This document shows, piece by piece, positions 7,304 through 12,849 of a stretch of DNA of 20,803 bases. The DNA comes from a virus. Location of the stretch: positions 1-20,803 of IMG/VR virus record IMGVR_UViG_3300034104_006708, one strand, 5' to 3'. Under the pieces are notes generated by a model. The model did not search any database and was not told where the DNA came from. It saw nothing but the letters and a program-made list of their open reading frames with translations. A program made the position numbers and the translations under genes. Numbering within the stretch: the stretch's first letter is position 1; each line of letters starts with the position of its first letter.

Positions 7304-7479
7304 AGCTAATCTCGTCCAAAGAGGCAGCGGCGGTCCTCGGGATATCCCCGGGGACCCTCGAGAACTGGCGGACGCGAGGCTACGGTCCTCCGTACGTCAA
7401 ATATTCAAACTTAGTAAAATACGAACTAGGAGCAATTTATGAATGGATCGAAAATCGGCGGAAGACTGGCAAAAATTGA
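7300..7479 (+). CDS. AlpA/excisionase-like winged-helix protein (59 aa)
   Basis: Small DNA-binding protein of the MerR-like excisionase/AlpA type. It opens MKLISSKEAAAVLGISPGTL, then ENWRTRGYGPPYVKYSN, and ends LVKYELGAIYEWIENRRKTGKN split over two helices. The order SKEAAAVLGIS, TLENWRxRGxGPPYVK, VKYxLxxIxEWI is the standard layout of these proteins. It overlaps the ERF gene by 4 bp (ATGA) and the next gene by 41 bp. It could be a recombination directionality factor, suggesting a temperate ancestry, or a transcriptional regulator. No integrase is visible in the window. Confidence 0.8.
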   Translation: MKLISSKEAAAVLGISPGTLENWRTRGYGPPYVKYSNLVKYELGAIYEWIENRRKTGKN

Positions 7480-7705
7480 GCGCGAGTTGTTTGCGCGTCA
7501 GCTTTTTGTCTCGAGCGCAAGGCGCAACAGTTTTGCGGCAGCACTGGCAGTCTTTGCCGGCGCCGCGGGGCTTGTCGCGTTTGACGTTTGGGTGCTTAAA
7601 AACGTAGTGCAGACAACCGGAGAGGGCGTTTTGATTGTTGCGCTTGCCGCGGCAAACATTCTAGTCTTTACCCGCGCGGCTGAGATAGTAAATCGCGGCC
7701 AATAG
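7439..7705 (+). CDS. Small two-helix membrane protein (88 aa)
   Basis: Hypothetical inner-membrane protein. After an amphipathic basic N-terminus (to about residue 30) there are two hydrophobic segments, SFAAALAVFAGAAGLVAFDV (31-50) and about 63-77 (GVLIVALAAANILVF). The start has a good Shine-Dalgarno sequence (AGGAGC about 5 bases upstream) and lies inside the preceding gene. It is the last gene of the rightward recombination operon and is followed by a strong terminator. The function is unknown; a superinfection or membrane-associated role is possible but not shown. Confidence 0.65.
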   Translation: MNGSKIGGRLAKIERELFARQLFVSSARRNSFAAALAVFAGAAGLVAFDVWVLKNVVQTTGEGVLIVALAAANILVFTRAAEIVNRGQ

Positions 7706-7724
7706 AGCGTTGTTTGTCTCCATG

Positions 7725-7760
7725 AAAAAGCCCGGCCGGGATTACTCGGTCGGGCTTTTT
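7725..7760. terminator. Bidirectional intrinsic terminator
   Basis: Perfect arms AAAAAGCCCG (7725-7734) and CGGGCTTTTT (7751-7760), extended inward by further pairs around GCCG and CGGT, give a long GC-rich stem with a small loop. A T-run follows on the plus strand (CTTTTTGTTTTGAT) and the matching A-run serves the minus strand. It lies between the converging rightward recombination operon and leftward accessory operon and should stop transcription from both sides. Confidence 0.92.
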
Positions 7761-7781
7761 GTTTTGATAGGGGACGGGTTT

Positions 7782-7976
7782 TTAGCGCACGCAAATGCGA
7801 TAGTCCGCGGAGCTTAGGCCAAGGTCTTTCGCGGCCTCCCGGGCCTCATTCAGCGACAATCTGGAAGCCCACTCGAGTTTTGTGACCCAGTAAGCTTTTA
7901 CGCCGCTGAGCGTTTCTTCAAACAGTAAATACAGCCCGGTATCCCGGTGCTGCACGCGGTGCGCTTTAGGATGCAT
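7782..7976 (-). CDS. Hypothetical protein (64 aa)
   Basis: Not recognised. It begins MHPKAHRVQHRDTGLYLLFEE, has a central WVTKLEWASRLSLNEAREAA, and ends DYRICVR. It is soluble, with mixed strand and helix character; the LNEAREAAKDLG stretch looks helical. A GTG five codons upstream (7991) is an alternative start. The gene overlaps its upstream neighbour by 11 bp and ends just beside the bidirectional terminator, so it is the last gene of the leftward accessory operon. Confidence 0.55.
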   Translation of the reverse strand: MHPKAHRVQHRDTGLYLLFEETLSGVKAYWVTKLEWASRLSLNEAREAAKDLGLSSADYRICVR

Positions 7977-8238
7977 TTTCAATTCGTTCACGGGTTATGG
8001 GGGCGCGATATTTGTATTTTGGGAACGCTTTCAAAAACGCCTGCCATGTTTTTTGAGCGACCGCAAAGTGGTCGATGCTTTTGCCTTCTTTTATTGGCAA
8101 GACAAAATCGCGCGTAAAGTCAGTCGCAATCTTTTGGCAGGCAAGCATTCCATTTAAATCGTGCGCTTGATAAGGCGCGCGGCAGACCGGGCATTTTTCC
8201 CGGTCCAGTTCGTACAGGTCAAAGTCCCAGTCGGTCAT
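7966..8238 (-). CDS. Hypothetical protein with one CxxC (90 aa)
   Basis: Not recognised. The N-terminal part contains KCPVCRAPYQAHDLNGMLAC (15-34), with Cys16, Cys19 and Cys34 plus His26, which could bind one zinc ion. The rest is helical (FTRDFVLPIKEGKSIDHFAV, then WQAFLKAFPKYKY). It overlaps the flanking genes by 11-20 bp, consistent with a tightly packed operon. A small zinc-ribbon adaptor or nucleic-acid binding role is possible but unproven. Confidence 0.6.
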   Translation of the reverse strand: MTDWDFDLYELDREKCPVCRAPYQAHDLNGMLACQKIATDFTRDFVLPIKEGKSIDHFAVAQKTWQAFLKAFPKYKYRAPITRERIENAS

Positions 8239-8476
8239 GGTAGTCTAAAATGGCGTGAGCGTTTTCGAGTTCAACTTTCGGGATCTCAATGTCATTTTCG
8301 TTGGCGTATTCGATCATGGCATTCAGTTCCTGCAAGCTAAGGCAAAAAATAAACGGAGCCATTGGTTCGTCCCAATGCGTCTCCGCAAATGTATGCAACA
8401 GGCGCTCAAAGTGGCGCTGAAACGGACTTTGTTTATAGATCCGCTTTAGCTGGGTTTGGAATTTTTGTTCAGTCAT
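8219..8476 (-). CDS. Hypothetical protein (85 aa)
   Basis: Not recognised. A soluble, mainly helical, acidic protein starting MTEQKFQTQLKRIYKQSPFQ, with FERLLHTFAETHWDEPMAPF in the middle and a LSLQELNAMIEYANEND helix. It overlaps both neighbours by 8-20 bp. The ATG is preceded by CAACTCGACC rather than a Shine-Dalgarno sequence, the same A/C-rich start context used by other genes of this operon. Confidence 0.58.
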   Translation of the reverse strand: MTEQKFQTQLKRIYKQSPFQRHFERLLHTFAETHWDEPMAPFIFCLSLQELNAMIEYANENDIEIPKVELENAHAILDYHDRLGL

Positions 8477-8675
8477 GGTCGAGTTGATCGAGTGCGCTCA
8501 GGACTCCGCGGATTGCTTTAGCCCGGATTTCCCGGGCCTCGCGAACTGCATCGGTCGTCATGCGCGTTGCCTGCGCCTGCGCCCGGGCGATGATGTCATC
8601 GGCAATGCGCTGAGCGTCTGCAATGAGCTCCCGGGCGCGCGCAAGGCTTTGCTCGTAGGTTTCGTTGTCGCTCAT
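8469..8675 (-). CDS. Hypothetical coiled-coil protein (68 aa)
   Basis: Almost entirely helical, rich in Ala, Arg, Glu and Asp: SLARARELIADAQRIADDII, then ARAQAQATRMTTDAVREARE. The regular heptad-like spacing suggests a coiled coil or oligomerisation helix. The ATG at 8675 overlaps the upstream stop by 4 bp (ATGA). The frame is open further upstream but only as a shadow of the neighbouring gene. The function is unknown. Confidence 0.58.
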   Translation of the reverse strand: MSDNETYEQSLARARELIADAQRIADDIIARAQAQATRMTTDAVREAREIRAKAIRGVLSALDQLDHD

Positions 8676-9178
8676 AGCAATTCGGATGGGTAGCCGCTGA
8701 ACGCGGTGCCGCGGACGTTTGCGAGCAATTCGGCAAAGTTGCCAAACTCGAATTGAGAGCGGTTCTCCCGAATGTAGCGGATCCGGTCCTGAACCCGGTA
8801 GCAGTCTGCCCAGACGCGCTGAGCCTCGTCCCATTCGCGTTGCGAGAAATCTTCCTCGTCGAGGACCGGGTAGTCTTCGAGCGCATTGCGGATCTCAACT
8901 GCGCGCTCATAAACCTCGGTGCCCTCGCGCACGCCGAGAAATTCAATCCAACCGCAGGCCCAATGGCCGATGCGTACGATTTCAACGTCATCTGACTCGC
9001 CTCCAAGCTCAGCCAGCGCCGCGTCCCAGTTGGACTGGGTCAGGACATCGGAATCGCGGTTGCGCGCCAGCAATAGGCCCCAGCCGCGCTCTGGCAGGGT
9101 GCCGGCAAAGTTCTGTGGTCCGTCCCAAGCGGTAGGGCTGGCAACGGCGTCTCGAAGTGATGGTAGTGTATTTTTCAT
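8672..9178 (-). CDS. Hypothetical acidic protein (168 aa)
   Basis: Not recognised by family. It begins MKNTLPSLRDAVASPTAWDG and includes RGWGLLLARNRDSDVLTQSN, ESDDVEIVRIGHWACGWIEF and VLDEEDFSQREWDEAQRVWA. The WACGWIEF segment followed by YERAVEIRNALEDYPVLDEEDFS is typical of phage proteins of unknown function seen in accessory operons. It is soluble and acidic, probably alpha/beta. The leader reads AAAAAACACTAAC immediately before the ATG, with no Shine-Dalgarno sequence. Confidence 0.7.
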   Translation of the reverse strand: MKNTLPSLRDAVASPTAWDGPQNFAGTLPERGWGLLLARNRDSDVLTQSNWDAALAELGGESDDVEIVRIGHWACGWIEFLGVREGTEVYERAVEIRNALEDYPVLDEEDFSQREWDEAQRVWADCYRVQDRIRYIRENRSQFEFGNFAELLANVRGTAFSGYPSELL

Positions 9179-9179
9179 G

Positions 9180-9404
9180 TTAGTGTTTTTTGTAGCTGAG
9201 ATTGTTTTCCCGGCACCATGCCGCAACGGCGGCAGCGAATCCAAGAATGTCGTCGAAGTTGTTATCAATGCCCAGCAGATCGGGCCGCGGAGTGTCTTGG
9301 GGAGACAGTCTCCTCGTCCAATACGCCGGCGATTCAATGTCCGGAGTTTGAGTTACAACCCGGTGCAGTTCGGGGTCAGGTCGATAGGGGAATTCGTCGC
9401 GCAT
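9180..9404 (-). CDS. Hypothetical protein (74 aa)
   Basis: Not recognised. The N-terminal half is proline-rich and probably extended (MRDEFPYRPDPELHRVVTQT, then RRLSPQDTPRPDLLGI). The C-terminal half is one helix (FDDILGFAAAVAAWCRENN). The start at 9404 follows the upstream stop by one base (TAACATG); another in-frame ATG at 9419 would overlap that gene. The next gene starts one base after its stop, again in a TAACATG context. Confidence 0.55.
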   Translation of the reverse strand: MRDEFPYRPDPELHRVVTQTPDIESPAYWTRRLSPQDTPRPDLLGIDNNFDDILGFAAAVAAWCRENNLSYKKH

Positions 9405-9405
9405 G

Positions 9406-9771
9406 TTATTTGCCCCCATAGATTGCTGCATCGACCTTGCTAATGTCAGTCGCGAAAAGCCGCGCCGCACGCACCAGCGCGTCATAGTGCGAGTCCGCCC
9501 AAATAACCGCTTCCCGGGGCGCGTAGAGATGCGAGACCTTGTATTGCAAAAAATCCTCGGCCGGCTCAAAAAACAAGACGAGGTTCTGTTTGCGCCAGCG
9601 AAGCTCGATGACGTCCCCGGCCCGGGTAATGAGAGCCCGGTCAGTCAAGCCGTACTCGCGGCGCACTGCGCGCAGTGCTGTTGGTTTGTCGCCGGCGATT
9701 ACGCCGCGGCGCACCCATGAGTAGTTGGGTTGGTCGCCAAATGTGTCAGTCAGTTCGTATTTCCATTTCAT
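9406..9771 (-). CDS. Hypothetical protein (121 aa)
   Basis: A soluble protein opening MKWKYELTDTFGDQPNYSWV, an opening I associate with small phage proteins of unknown function. It contains basic LRAVRREYGLTDRALITRAG, strand-like DVIELRWRKQNLVLFFEP, and the helical C-terminus SHYDALVRAARLFATDISK. The leader contains ACAAACTGATACACGACC directly before the ATG and is the end of the first linker repeat. No function can be assigned. Confidence 0.68.
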   Translation of the reverse strand: MKWKYELTDTFGDQPNYSWVRRGVIAGDKPTALRAVRREYGLTDRALITRAGDVIELRWRKQNLVLFFEPAEDFLQYKVSHLYAPREAVIWADSHYDALVRAARLFATDISKVDAAIYGGK

Positions 9772-9853
9772 GGTCGTGTATCAGTTTGTGGTTGGTGGAG
9801 CGGAAGTGCTCCCTGCTACGCCCCGGGGACCGGGGCGCAGATGGGAACGTTTA
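9772..9853 (-). repeat. Two-hairpin linker repeat, copy 1
   Basis: Fills the whole gap between the stop of the 90-aa gene and the start of the 121-aa gene. In the sense direction it reads stop, CGTTCCCATCTG, hairpin 1 (arms CTGCGCCCCGG and CCGGGGCGTAG, 3-nt loop), CAG, hairpin 2 (GGAGC-6-GCTCC), then a G-poor leader ending CTGATACACGACC before the ATG. The pyrimidine in the 3' arm of hairpin 1 is T here, giving a G-U pair in the leftward transcript. Confidence 0.9.
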
Positions 9854-10123
9854 ACGCACCGTGAGCTCGATGTCGTCAATGTAATGTTCGGCGATCTCAT
9901 GCCAATTAATTCGAGCCACTGCGCCCGCAAATAAATCAGCCGCCAGCCCGGTTGCTGGCGTTTCGTTTGTTTCGTGAAATATTTCTTCGAGCCGCACGGC
10001 TAGCGCGGCGATTGCGGCTTCCTTGGATTCGGCCTCGATTTCTTCAATCGGGCATTCATCCCACCAAAGGGGGATGAGCCAAGTCTCGCGGTTTGTCCAG
10101 CCGTTGTATTTTTCGTCATTCAT
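9851..10123 (-). CDS. Small acidic phage protein of the YNGWTNRETW type (90 aa)
   Basis: Begins MNDEKYNGWTNRETWLIPLW, a hallmark of a widespread family of small phage proteins of unknown function that start with a (Y)NGWTNxETW motif. The rest is acidic and helical (ECPIEEIEAESKEAAIAALA, then LAADLFAGAVARINWHEIAE), ending DDIELTVR. It lies between linker copies 1 and 2: its stop codon opens copy 1 and its start follows copy 2. Family membership is by recognition only and the function is unknown. Confidence 0.75.
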   Translation of the reverse strand: MNDEKYNGWTNRETWLIPLWWDECPIEEIEAESKEAAIAALAVRLEEIFHETNETPATGLAADLFAGAVARINWHEIAEHYIDDIELTVR

Positions 10124-10206
10124 GGTCGTGTATCAGTTTGTGGTTAGCGGAGCGGAAATGCTCCCTGCTGCGCCCCCGGGGGCCGGGGCGCAGACGGGAA
10201 CGCTTA
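10124..10206 (-). repeat. Two-hairpin linker repeat, copy 2
   Basis: Same module between the 222-aa and 90-aa genes. Hairpin 1 has 3' arm GGGGCGCAG, giving a full C-G pair where copies 1, 4 and 5 have G-U. Hairpin 2 keeps the GGAGC/GCTCC stem while its loop differs by one base from copy 1. The leader before the ATG is nearly identical to copy 1 (CACAAACTGATACACGACC). Confidence 0.9.
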
Positions 10207-10872
10207 GCGCAAGGCGGTCAACAAGCCGTTGTCCGGATTGATGCGCGTCAGCGGCGCTGCAAGCTGAACGATTGCCGCAAACGCGGCCTCCGGGGCCACA
10301 AACGGTACGCTAGCCCGGTTAAGGCCTACGTTTTGATGGTCCTCGATGACCTCGAGCACCGCGGCCGCAAACGCGGCAAGATTCGCTTGCGTTGGCGCCG
10401 CCGCCGATGCCGGCGTGGGTGCCGGCGTGGGTGCCGGCGTGGGTGCCCCGCCTGAGGTTTTTTGAGCGTCAGCGAGCGCTGCGCTGGCGGCTTCTGCCGC
10501 GTAGGCGTGTGCACTTACAAAAGTGCCGCCGCGCACAACGCGCACGGTGCCTTCGTAAGTCGGCTGGAGGTGATAGCCGCGATCACGCAAGTGGTGCAGG
10601 TCCTCAAGAGCCCGGGCAATGTAGCCAACGATTTCGCTGGGACTGTAAGCTTGGAGAACAATGCCGCCGCCTCCGTAGGATTTGGCTTTGTACCGGCGCC
10701 CGCCGAACTTTAGTGCCCGGCCAAGGGCAATGACGTAAAGCCGGCTGGGGTCATGCTGCCCGATGGCAAGCTGCTCTTCGGTGCTCAGCCATTGGGTGTA
10801 GTGGGTGATCCAACGGGAGTTTCCGTTGCGGTCAGCGGGGGCGCGGAGGATGTTGTCGATGGCGGTGATCAT
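10204..10872 (-). CDS. Hypothetical protein with (PTPA)n linker (222 aa)
   Basis: Two-part protein. Residues 1-120 form a mixed domain with WITHYTQWLSTEEQLAIG, LYVIALGRALKFGGRRYKAK, AYSPSEIVGYIARALEDLHH and YEGTVRVVRGG. A flexible linker follows (APTPAPTPAPTPAS, from three perfect 12-bp repeats at 10409-10444). A second, Ala-rich helical region runs to the C-terminus (ANLAAFAAAVLEVIEDHQ, then EAAFAAIVQLAAPLTRIN). No known family is recognised. It sits between linker copies 2 and 3. The leader is AACAAACTAAAAAACTAAT before the ATG, with no Shine-Dalgarno sequence. Confidence 0.68.
   Translation of the reverse strand: MITAIDNILRAPADRNGNSRWITHYTQWLSTEEQLAIGQHDPSRLYVIALGRALKFGGRRYKAKSYGGGGIVLQAYSPSEIVGYIARALEDLHHLRDRGYHLQPTYEGTVRVVRGGTFVSAHAYAAEAASAALADAQKTSGGAPTPAPTPAPTPASAAAPTQANLAAFAAAVLEVIEDHQNVGLNRASVPFVAPEAAFAAIVQLAAPLTRINPDNGLLTALR
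10409..10444. repeat. 12-bp tandem repeat inside coding sequence
   Basis: Three perfect copies of GCCGGCGTGGGT (plus strand). They encode the PTPA linker of the 222-aa protein in the leftward frame. Probably a slippage-prone linker with no separate role. Confidence 0.9.
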
Positions 10873-10958
10873 ATTAGTTTTTTAGTTTGTTGGTTTGGGT
10901 GGAGCGGAAGTGCTCCCTGCTGCGCCCCCGGGGGCCGGGGCGCAGACGGGAACGCTTA
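10873..10958 (-). repeat. Two-hairpin linker repeat, copy 3
   Basis: Occupies the gap between the 80-aa and 222-aa genes, beginning at the stop codon. Hairpin 1 matches copy 2 (GGGGCGCAG arm) and hairpin 2 matches copy 1. The leader part is the most diverged copy (CCAACAAACTAAAAAACTAAT before the ATG), but it stays A/C-rich and G-poor. Confidence 0.88.
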
Positions 10959-11198
10959 GCGGGCGTGGGCAACGAGACCGGGCTGAAAATACGCGACTAG
11001 CCTGTCACTGTCCCAGCTTGTGAACGTGTAAACGTAGAAATCGTCGGGCAAGGTCAAGACTTTGCCTTGGATAGCCCGAACGTCTTCCCAGCCGTTGGGG
11101 ACGGGAACAATAAGCAGCGGGCGCCCATTCCAATTTGTTGAGCGTTGAACTGGCAGTAACGTGCGGTTGTTAACGGTTGCGGTAGCTTGAGTTGTCAT
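10956..11198 (-). CDS. Hypothetical protein (80 aa)
   Basis: Soluble, strand-rich small protein. It starts MTTQATATVNNRTLLPVQRS, followed by WNGRPLLIVPVPNGWEDV, a central VLTLPDDFYVYTFTSW, and ends YFQPGLVAHAR. No family is recognised. The ATG at 11198 is chosen because it follows an A/C-rich leader (CTAACCACTACACGAAC) like its neighbours; upstream in-frame codons lie in the intergenic repeat and the next gene. The stop codon begins linker copy 3. Confidence 0.62.
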   Translation of the reverse strand: MTTQATATVNNRTLLPVQRSTNWNGRPLLIVPVPNGWEDVRAIQGKVLTLPDDFYVYTFTSWDSDRLVAYFQPGLVAHAR

Positions 11199-11223
11199 GT
11201 TCGTGTAGTGGTTAGAATTTGAG

Positions 11224-11266
11224 ACTGAGCCGCCATTTAAGCATGGGCTGGCGTGGGTGTCAATGG
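11224..11266 (-). repeat. Second linker type, copy A
   Basis: About 43 bases closely matching 12761-12803, with roughly four fifths of positions identical by eye. It includes the last codons and stop of the 270-aa gene and the following intergenic bases (sense: CCCATGCTTAAATGGCGGCTCAGT in two parts). It lacks the two hairpins of the main linker family. The other copy stands next to no intact equivalent gene. Confidence 0.7.
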
Positions 11267-12049
11267 GTTTCCGGTGACCCACTTTGTCGGCCGCTTGTAA
11301 AACCCGAACGCCGGGTCTTTGGCGCTCACTTCCACGGTCGCGCTGAAGCTTACCTCGGCGCCTTTGACGGTGCCGGCCGGGGCAGTGCCCCAGACCTTGC
11401 ACCCGCTCGCGAGTTGAATGAGCGCCTTGGTGATGTCCTTGGCGCCGCGCGTGTAGGGGTCAGTCTGCACGCGAGTCGAGAGGACTGTCCCGGCGAGCGT
11501 CTGCTTGCCGGCAGTAAGCCCGCCGGTGAGGCTGGCCCGGTAAGCGAGGTCGCGTTTGTGCAGGCTTACCAAAAAATCGATCTGCTTTTCGGACAGGGCA
11601 CCCCGGGAGCGCAGCTTTGTCGCAATGTCCTTGGCCGTATCGTTCACCCCGGTTTTGGCCCAATCCAAAGCCGCGATCACCTCGGTGCTGGCGGTTGCCC
11701 GGAACGCGCGCTCCCGGCGCTCGCTGGTGACGCGCTCACCCAGAGCAACGGTCGCCCGGGCGATGTCTTTGAGCAGCGGCTGGAGGCTTTCGATCTTCTC
11801 GGCGCAGGCGCGGCCGACAGGCCAGAAGGTCCCGGTGGGCAGGTGCTCGATCACCGAGGTCCATGAAATCGACCGGCCGCAGCAGGCGCACCGGTTTTCG
11901 AGTTTCGAGTTGGTTGCTTCGTAACGCTCGTACGAAGCCGTGTTGCGAACCGAGACCTCGAAGTTCTCGTACCCGGTGTCATCTTTGCCGTAGAAATAAA
12001 CGATTGCGGCGACAGTCAGTTCGTGGATTGGGGCGGATTTGATTTTCAT
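11237..12049 (-). CDS. Phage zinc-site protein with KVWG...FGFYKRPTK module (270 aa)
   Basis: Hypothetical phage protein with three parts. Residues 50-85 form a probable zinc site: ENRCACCGRSISW (Cys54, Cys57) and VGRACAEKIESL (Cys82), with His69 as a possible fourth ligand. Residues 90-170 are helical and include the LSEKQIDFLVSLHKR motif (152-166), seen in phage proteins with this zinc site. Residues 183-256 are strand-rich: LAGTVLSTRVQTD, GCKVWGTAPAG, EVSFSATVEVSAKDPAFGF and YKRPTKW. I recall this last module from other phage proteins, where an OB-like nucleic-acid or metabolite-binding role is suspected but not proven. It is the largest gene of the accessory operon. Confidence 0.72.
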   Translation of the reverse strand: MKIKSAPIHELTVAAIVYFYGKDDTGYENFEVSVRNTASYERYEATNSKLENRCACCGRSISWTSVIEHLPTGTFWPVGRACAEKIESLQPLLKDIARATVALGERVTSERRERAFRATASTEVIAALDWAKTGVNDTAKDIATKLRSRGALSEKQIDFLVSLHKRDLAYRASLTGGLTAGKQTLAGTVLSTRVQTDPYTRGAKDITKALIQLASGCKVWGTAPAGTVKGAEVSFSATVEVSAKDPAFGFYKRPTKWVTGNPLTPTPAHA

Positions 12050-12137
12050 ATTCGTGTATCAGTTTGTGTTGGTTTAAGCGGAGCGGAACTGCTCCCTGCT
12101 ACGCCCCGGGGGGCCGGGGCGCAGACGGGAACGGTTA
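12050..12137 (-). repeat. Two-hairpin linker repeat, copy 4
   Basis: Fills the gap between the stop of the 119-aa gene and the start of the 270-aa gene. Hairpin 1 has arms CTGCGCCCCGG and CCGGGGCGTAG with a 4-nt loop. Hairpin 2 has its loop changed (GGAACT) but an intact stem. The leader is CCAACACAAACTGATACACGAAT, nearly the same as copies 1 and 2. Confidence 0.9.
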
Positions 12138-12494
12138 AGCCTTTTTGAGTGCGTTGCGGTCCGTTGCCACTGTTGTTCTAGTGAGCGTGACGTACGCTGC
12201 TGGTTGCCTGCCGCCAGATTCCTCGTCTTCCGGAAGTCGGACGGTGACAAACGTTTCGTTGAACGATTCAACGCGGCCGTAATTGAAAATGCCGAACAAA
12301 TTGCGCCAGTAAACAAGTTGGTCGAGTCTGAGCGGTGCCGGCCGCTTGATTTGCTCGAGATCTGCAATCTCCCGTTCGGAAAGCGGGTAGCGAATTTCGT
12401 CAACGGCGCCGTGATGCGCGTTGACTGAGTGCCAGATGCCGTCGATTTGCGCGACAGGGCCGGTTGCGGTATTGCGGAGGTTGGTGATTTTCAT
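12135..12494 (-). CDS. Hypothetical protein (119 aa)
   Basis: Soluble protein that looks like a small beta-barrel with a helical insert. It starts MKITNLRNTATGPVAQIDGI and has WHSVNAHHGAVDEIRYPLSE, an acidic helix (REIADLEQIKR), then strands LVYWRNLFGIFNYGRVESF and NETFVTVRLPEDE. The final part is ATDRNALKKA. I do not recognise a family. It is flanked by linker copies 4 and 5, and its leader (ACTAGAAAACTGAT before the ATG) lacks a Shine-Dalgarno sequence. Confidence 0.65.
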   Translation of the reverse strand: MKITNLRNTATGPVAQIDGIWHSVNAHHGAVDEIRYPLSEREIADLEQIKRPAPLRLDQLVYWRNLFGIFNYGRVESFNETFVTVRLPEDEESGGRQPAAYVTLTRTTVATDRNALKKA

Positions 12495-12580
12495 ATCAGT
12501 TTTCTAGTTTGTGTTGGTTAGCGGAGCGGAAGTGCTCCCTGCTACGCCCCGGGGGGCCGGGGCGCAGACGGGAACGCTTA
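12495..12580 (-). repeat. Two-hairpin linker repeat, copy 5
   Basis: Rightmost copy, between the 48-aa and 119-aa genes. Both hairpins are intact and hairpin 1 is identical to copy 4. The leader reads CCAACACAAACTAGAAAACTGAT before the ATG. The stop codon of the 48-aa gene forms the edge of the repeat, as in the other copies. Confidence 0.9.
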
Positions 12581-12724
12581 GCGGCGGTGCCGGATGGACA
12601 GCACAAACTGAATGTACCGTTTTGCTGTTGGGTGAGTGGCGGCTTGAGCCAAGGCCCATTGCAGACTTTCGATTTTCCAATCTCCGTAGAGGTTGATGGC
12701 TTCGGTTTTTTCGCGAGGTGTCAT
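12578..12724 (-). CDS. Hypothetical small protein (48 aa)
   Basis: Starts MTPREKTEAINLYGDWKIES and continues LQWALAQAATHPTAKRYIQF before a basic tail (VLSIRHRR). It is probably two helices. It is supported by its position: its stop codon begins linker copy 5 exactly as for the other cassettes, and its ATG follows an A/C-rich leader (CAACAAAACCAAATCACACC). It is the first gene of the leftward accessory operon. No function can be proposed. Confidence 0.6.
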   Translation of the reverse strand: MTPREKTEAINLYGDWKIESLQWALAQAATHPTAKRYIQFVLSIRHRR

Positions 12725-12760
12725 GGTGTGATTTGGTTTTGTTGATTGAAACGAACTAAC

Positions 12761-12803
12761 ACTGAGCCGCTATTAAAGCATGGGTCGGCGTGGGCCGCAA
12801 TGG
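12761..12803 (-). repeat. Second linker type, copy B, possibly a relic of a lost gene end
   Basis: Matches 11224-11266. In the leftward sense it ends with a stretch similar to the last codons and stop of the 270-aa protein, but no intact gene lies upstream of it. This suggests a cassette was lost, leaving its 3' end and linker. Confidence 0.55.
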
Positions 12804-12811
12804 AAATCTGT

Positions 12812-12840
12812 GTCATAATTTGTAAATGCCGCAATGCCAG
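12812..12840 (-). promoter_or_regulatory. Weak candidate promoter for the leftward accessory operon
   Basis: On the minus strand CTGGCA (12840-12835) and TATGAC (12817-12812) are separated by 17 bp, upstream of the first accessory gene. The matches to -35 and -10 consensus are partial, so this is only a candidate. A promoter is expected here because the operon begins at 12724. Confidence 0.3.
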
Positions 12841-12849
12841 GCACTTACG

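Noticed and set aside
11219-11866. 215-codon plus-strand frame opposite the zinc-site gene
   Set aside because: Antisense shadow: it is composed of Gly/Ala/Arg-rich sequence mirroring the coding gene and has no start signal.
9772-12580. Linker hairpins as intrinsic terminators
   Set aside because: Stems are GC-rich but no T-run follows in either direction, and the genes on both sides run the same way with starts right after the repeat, so full termination at each copy is unlikely.
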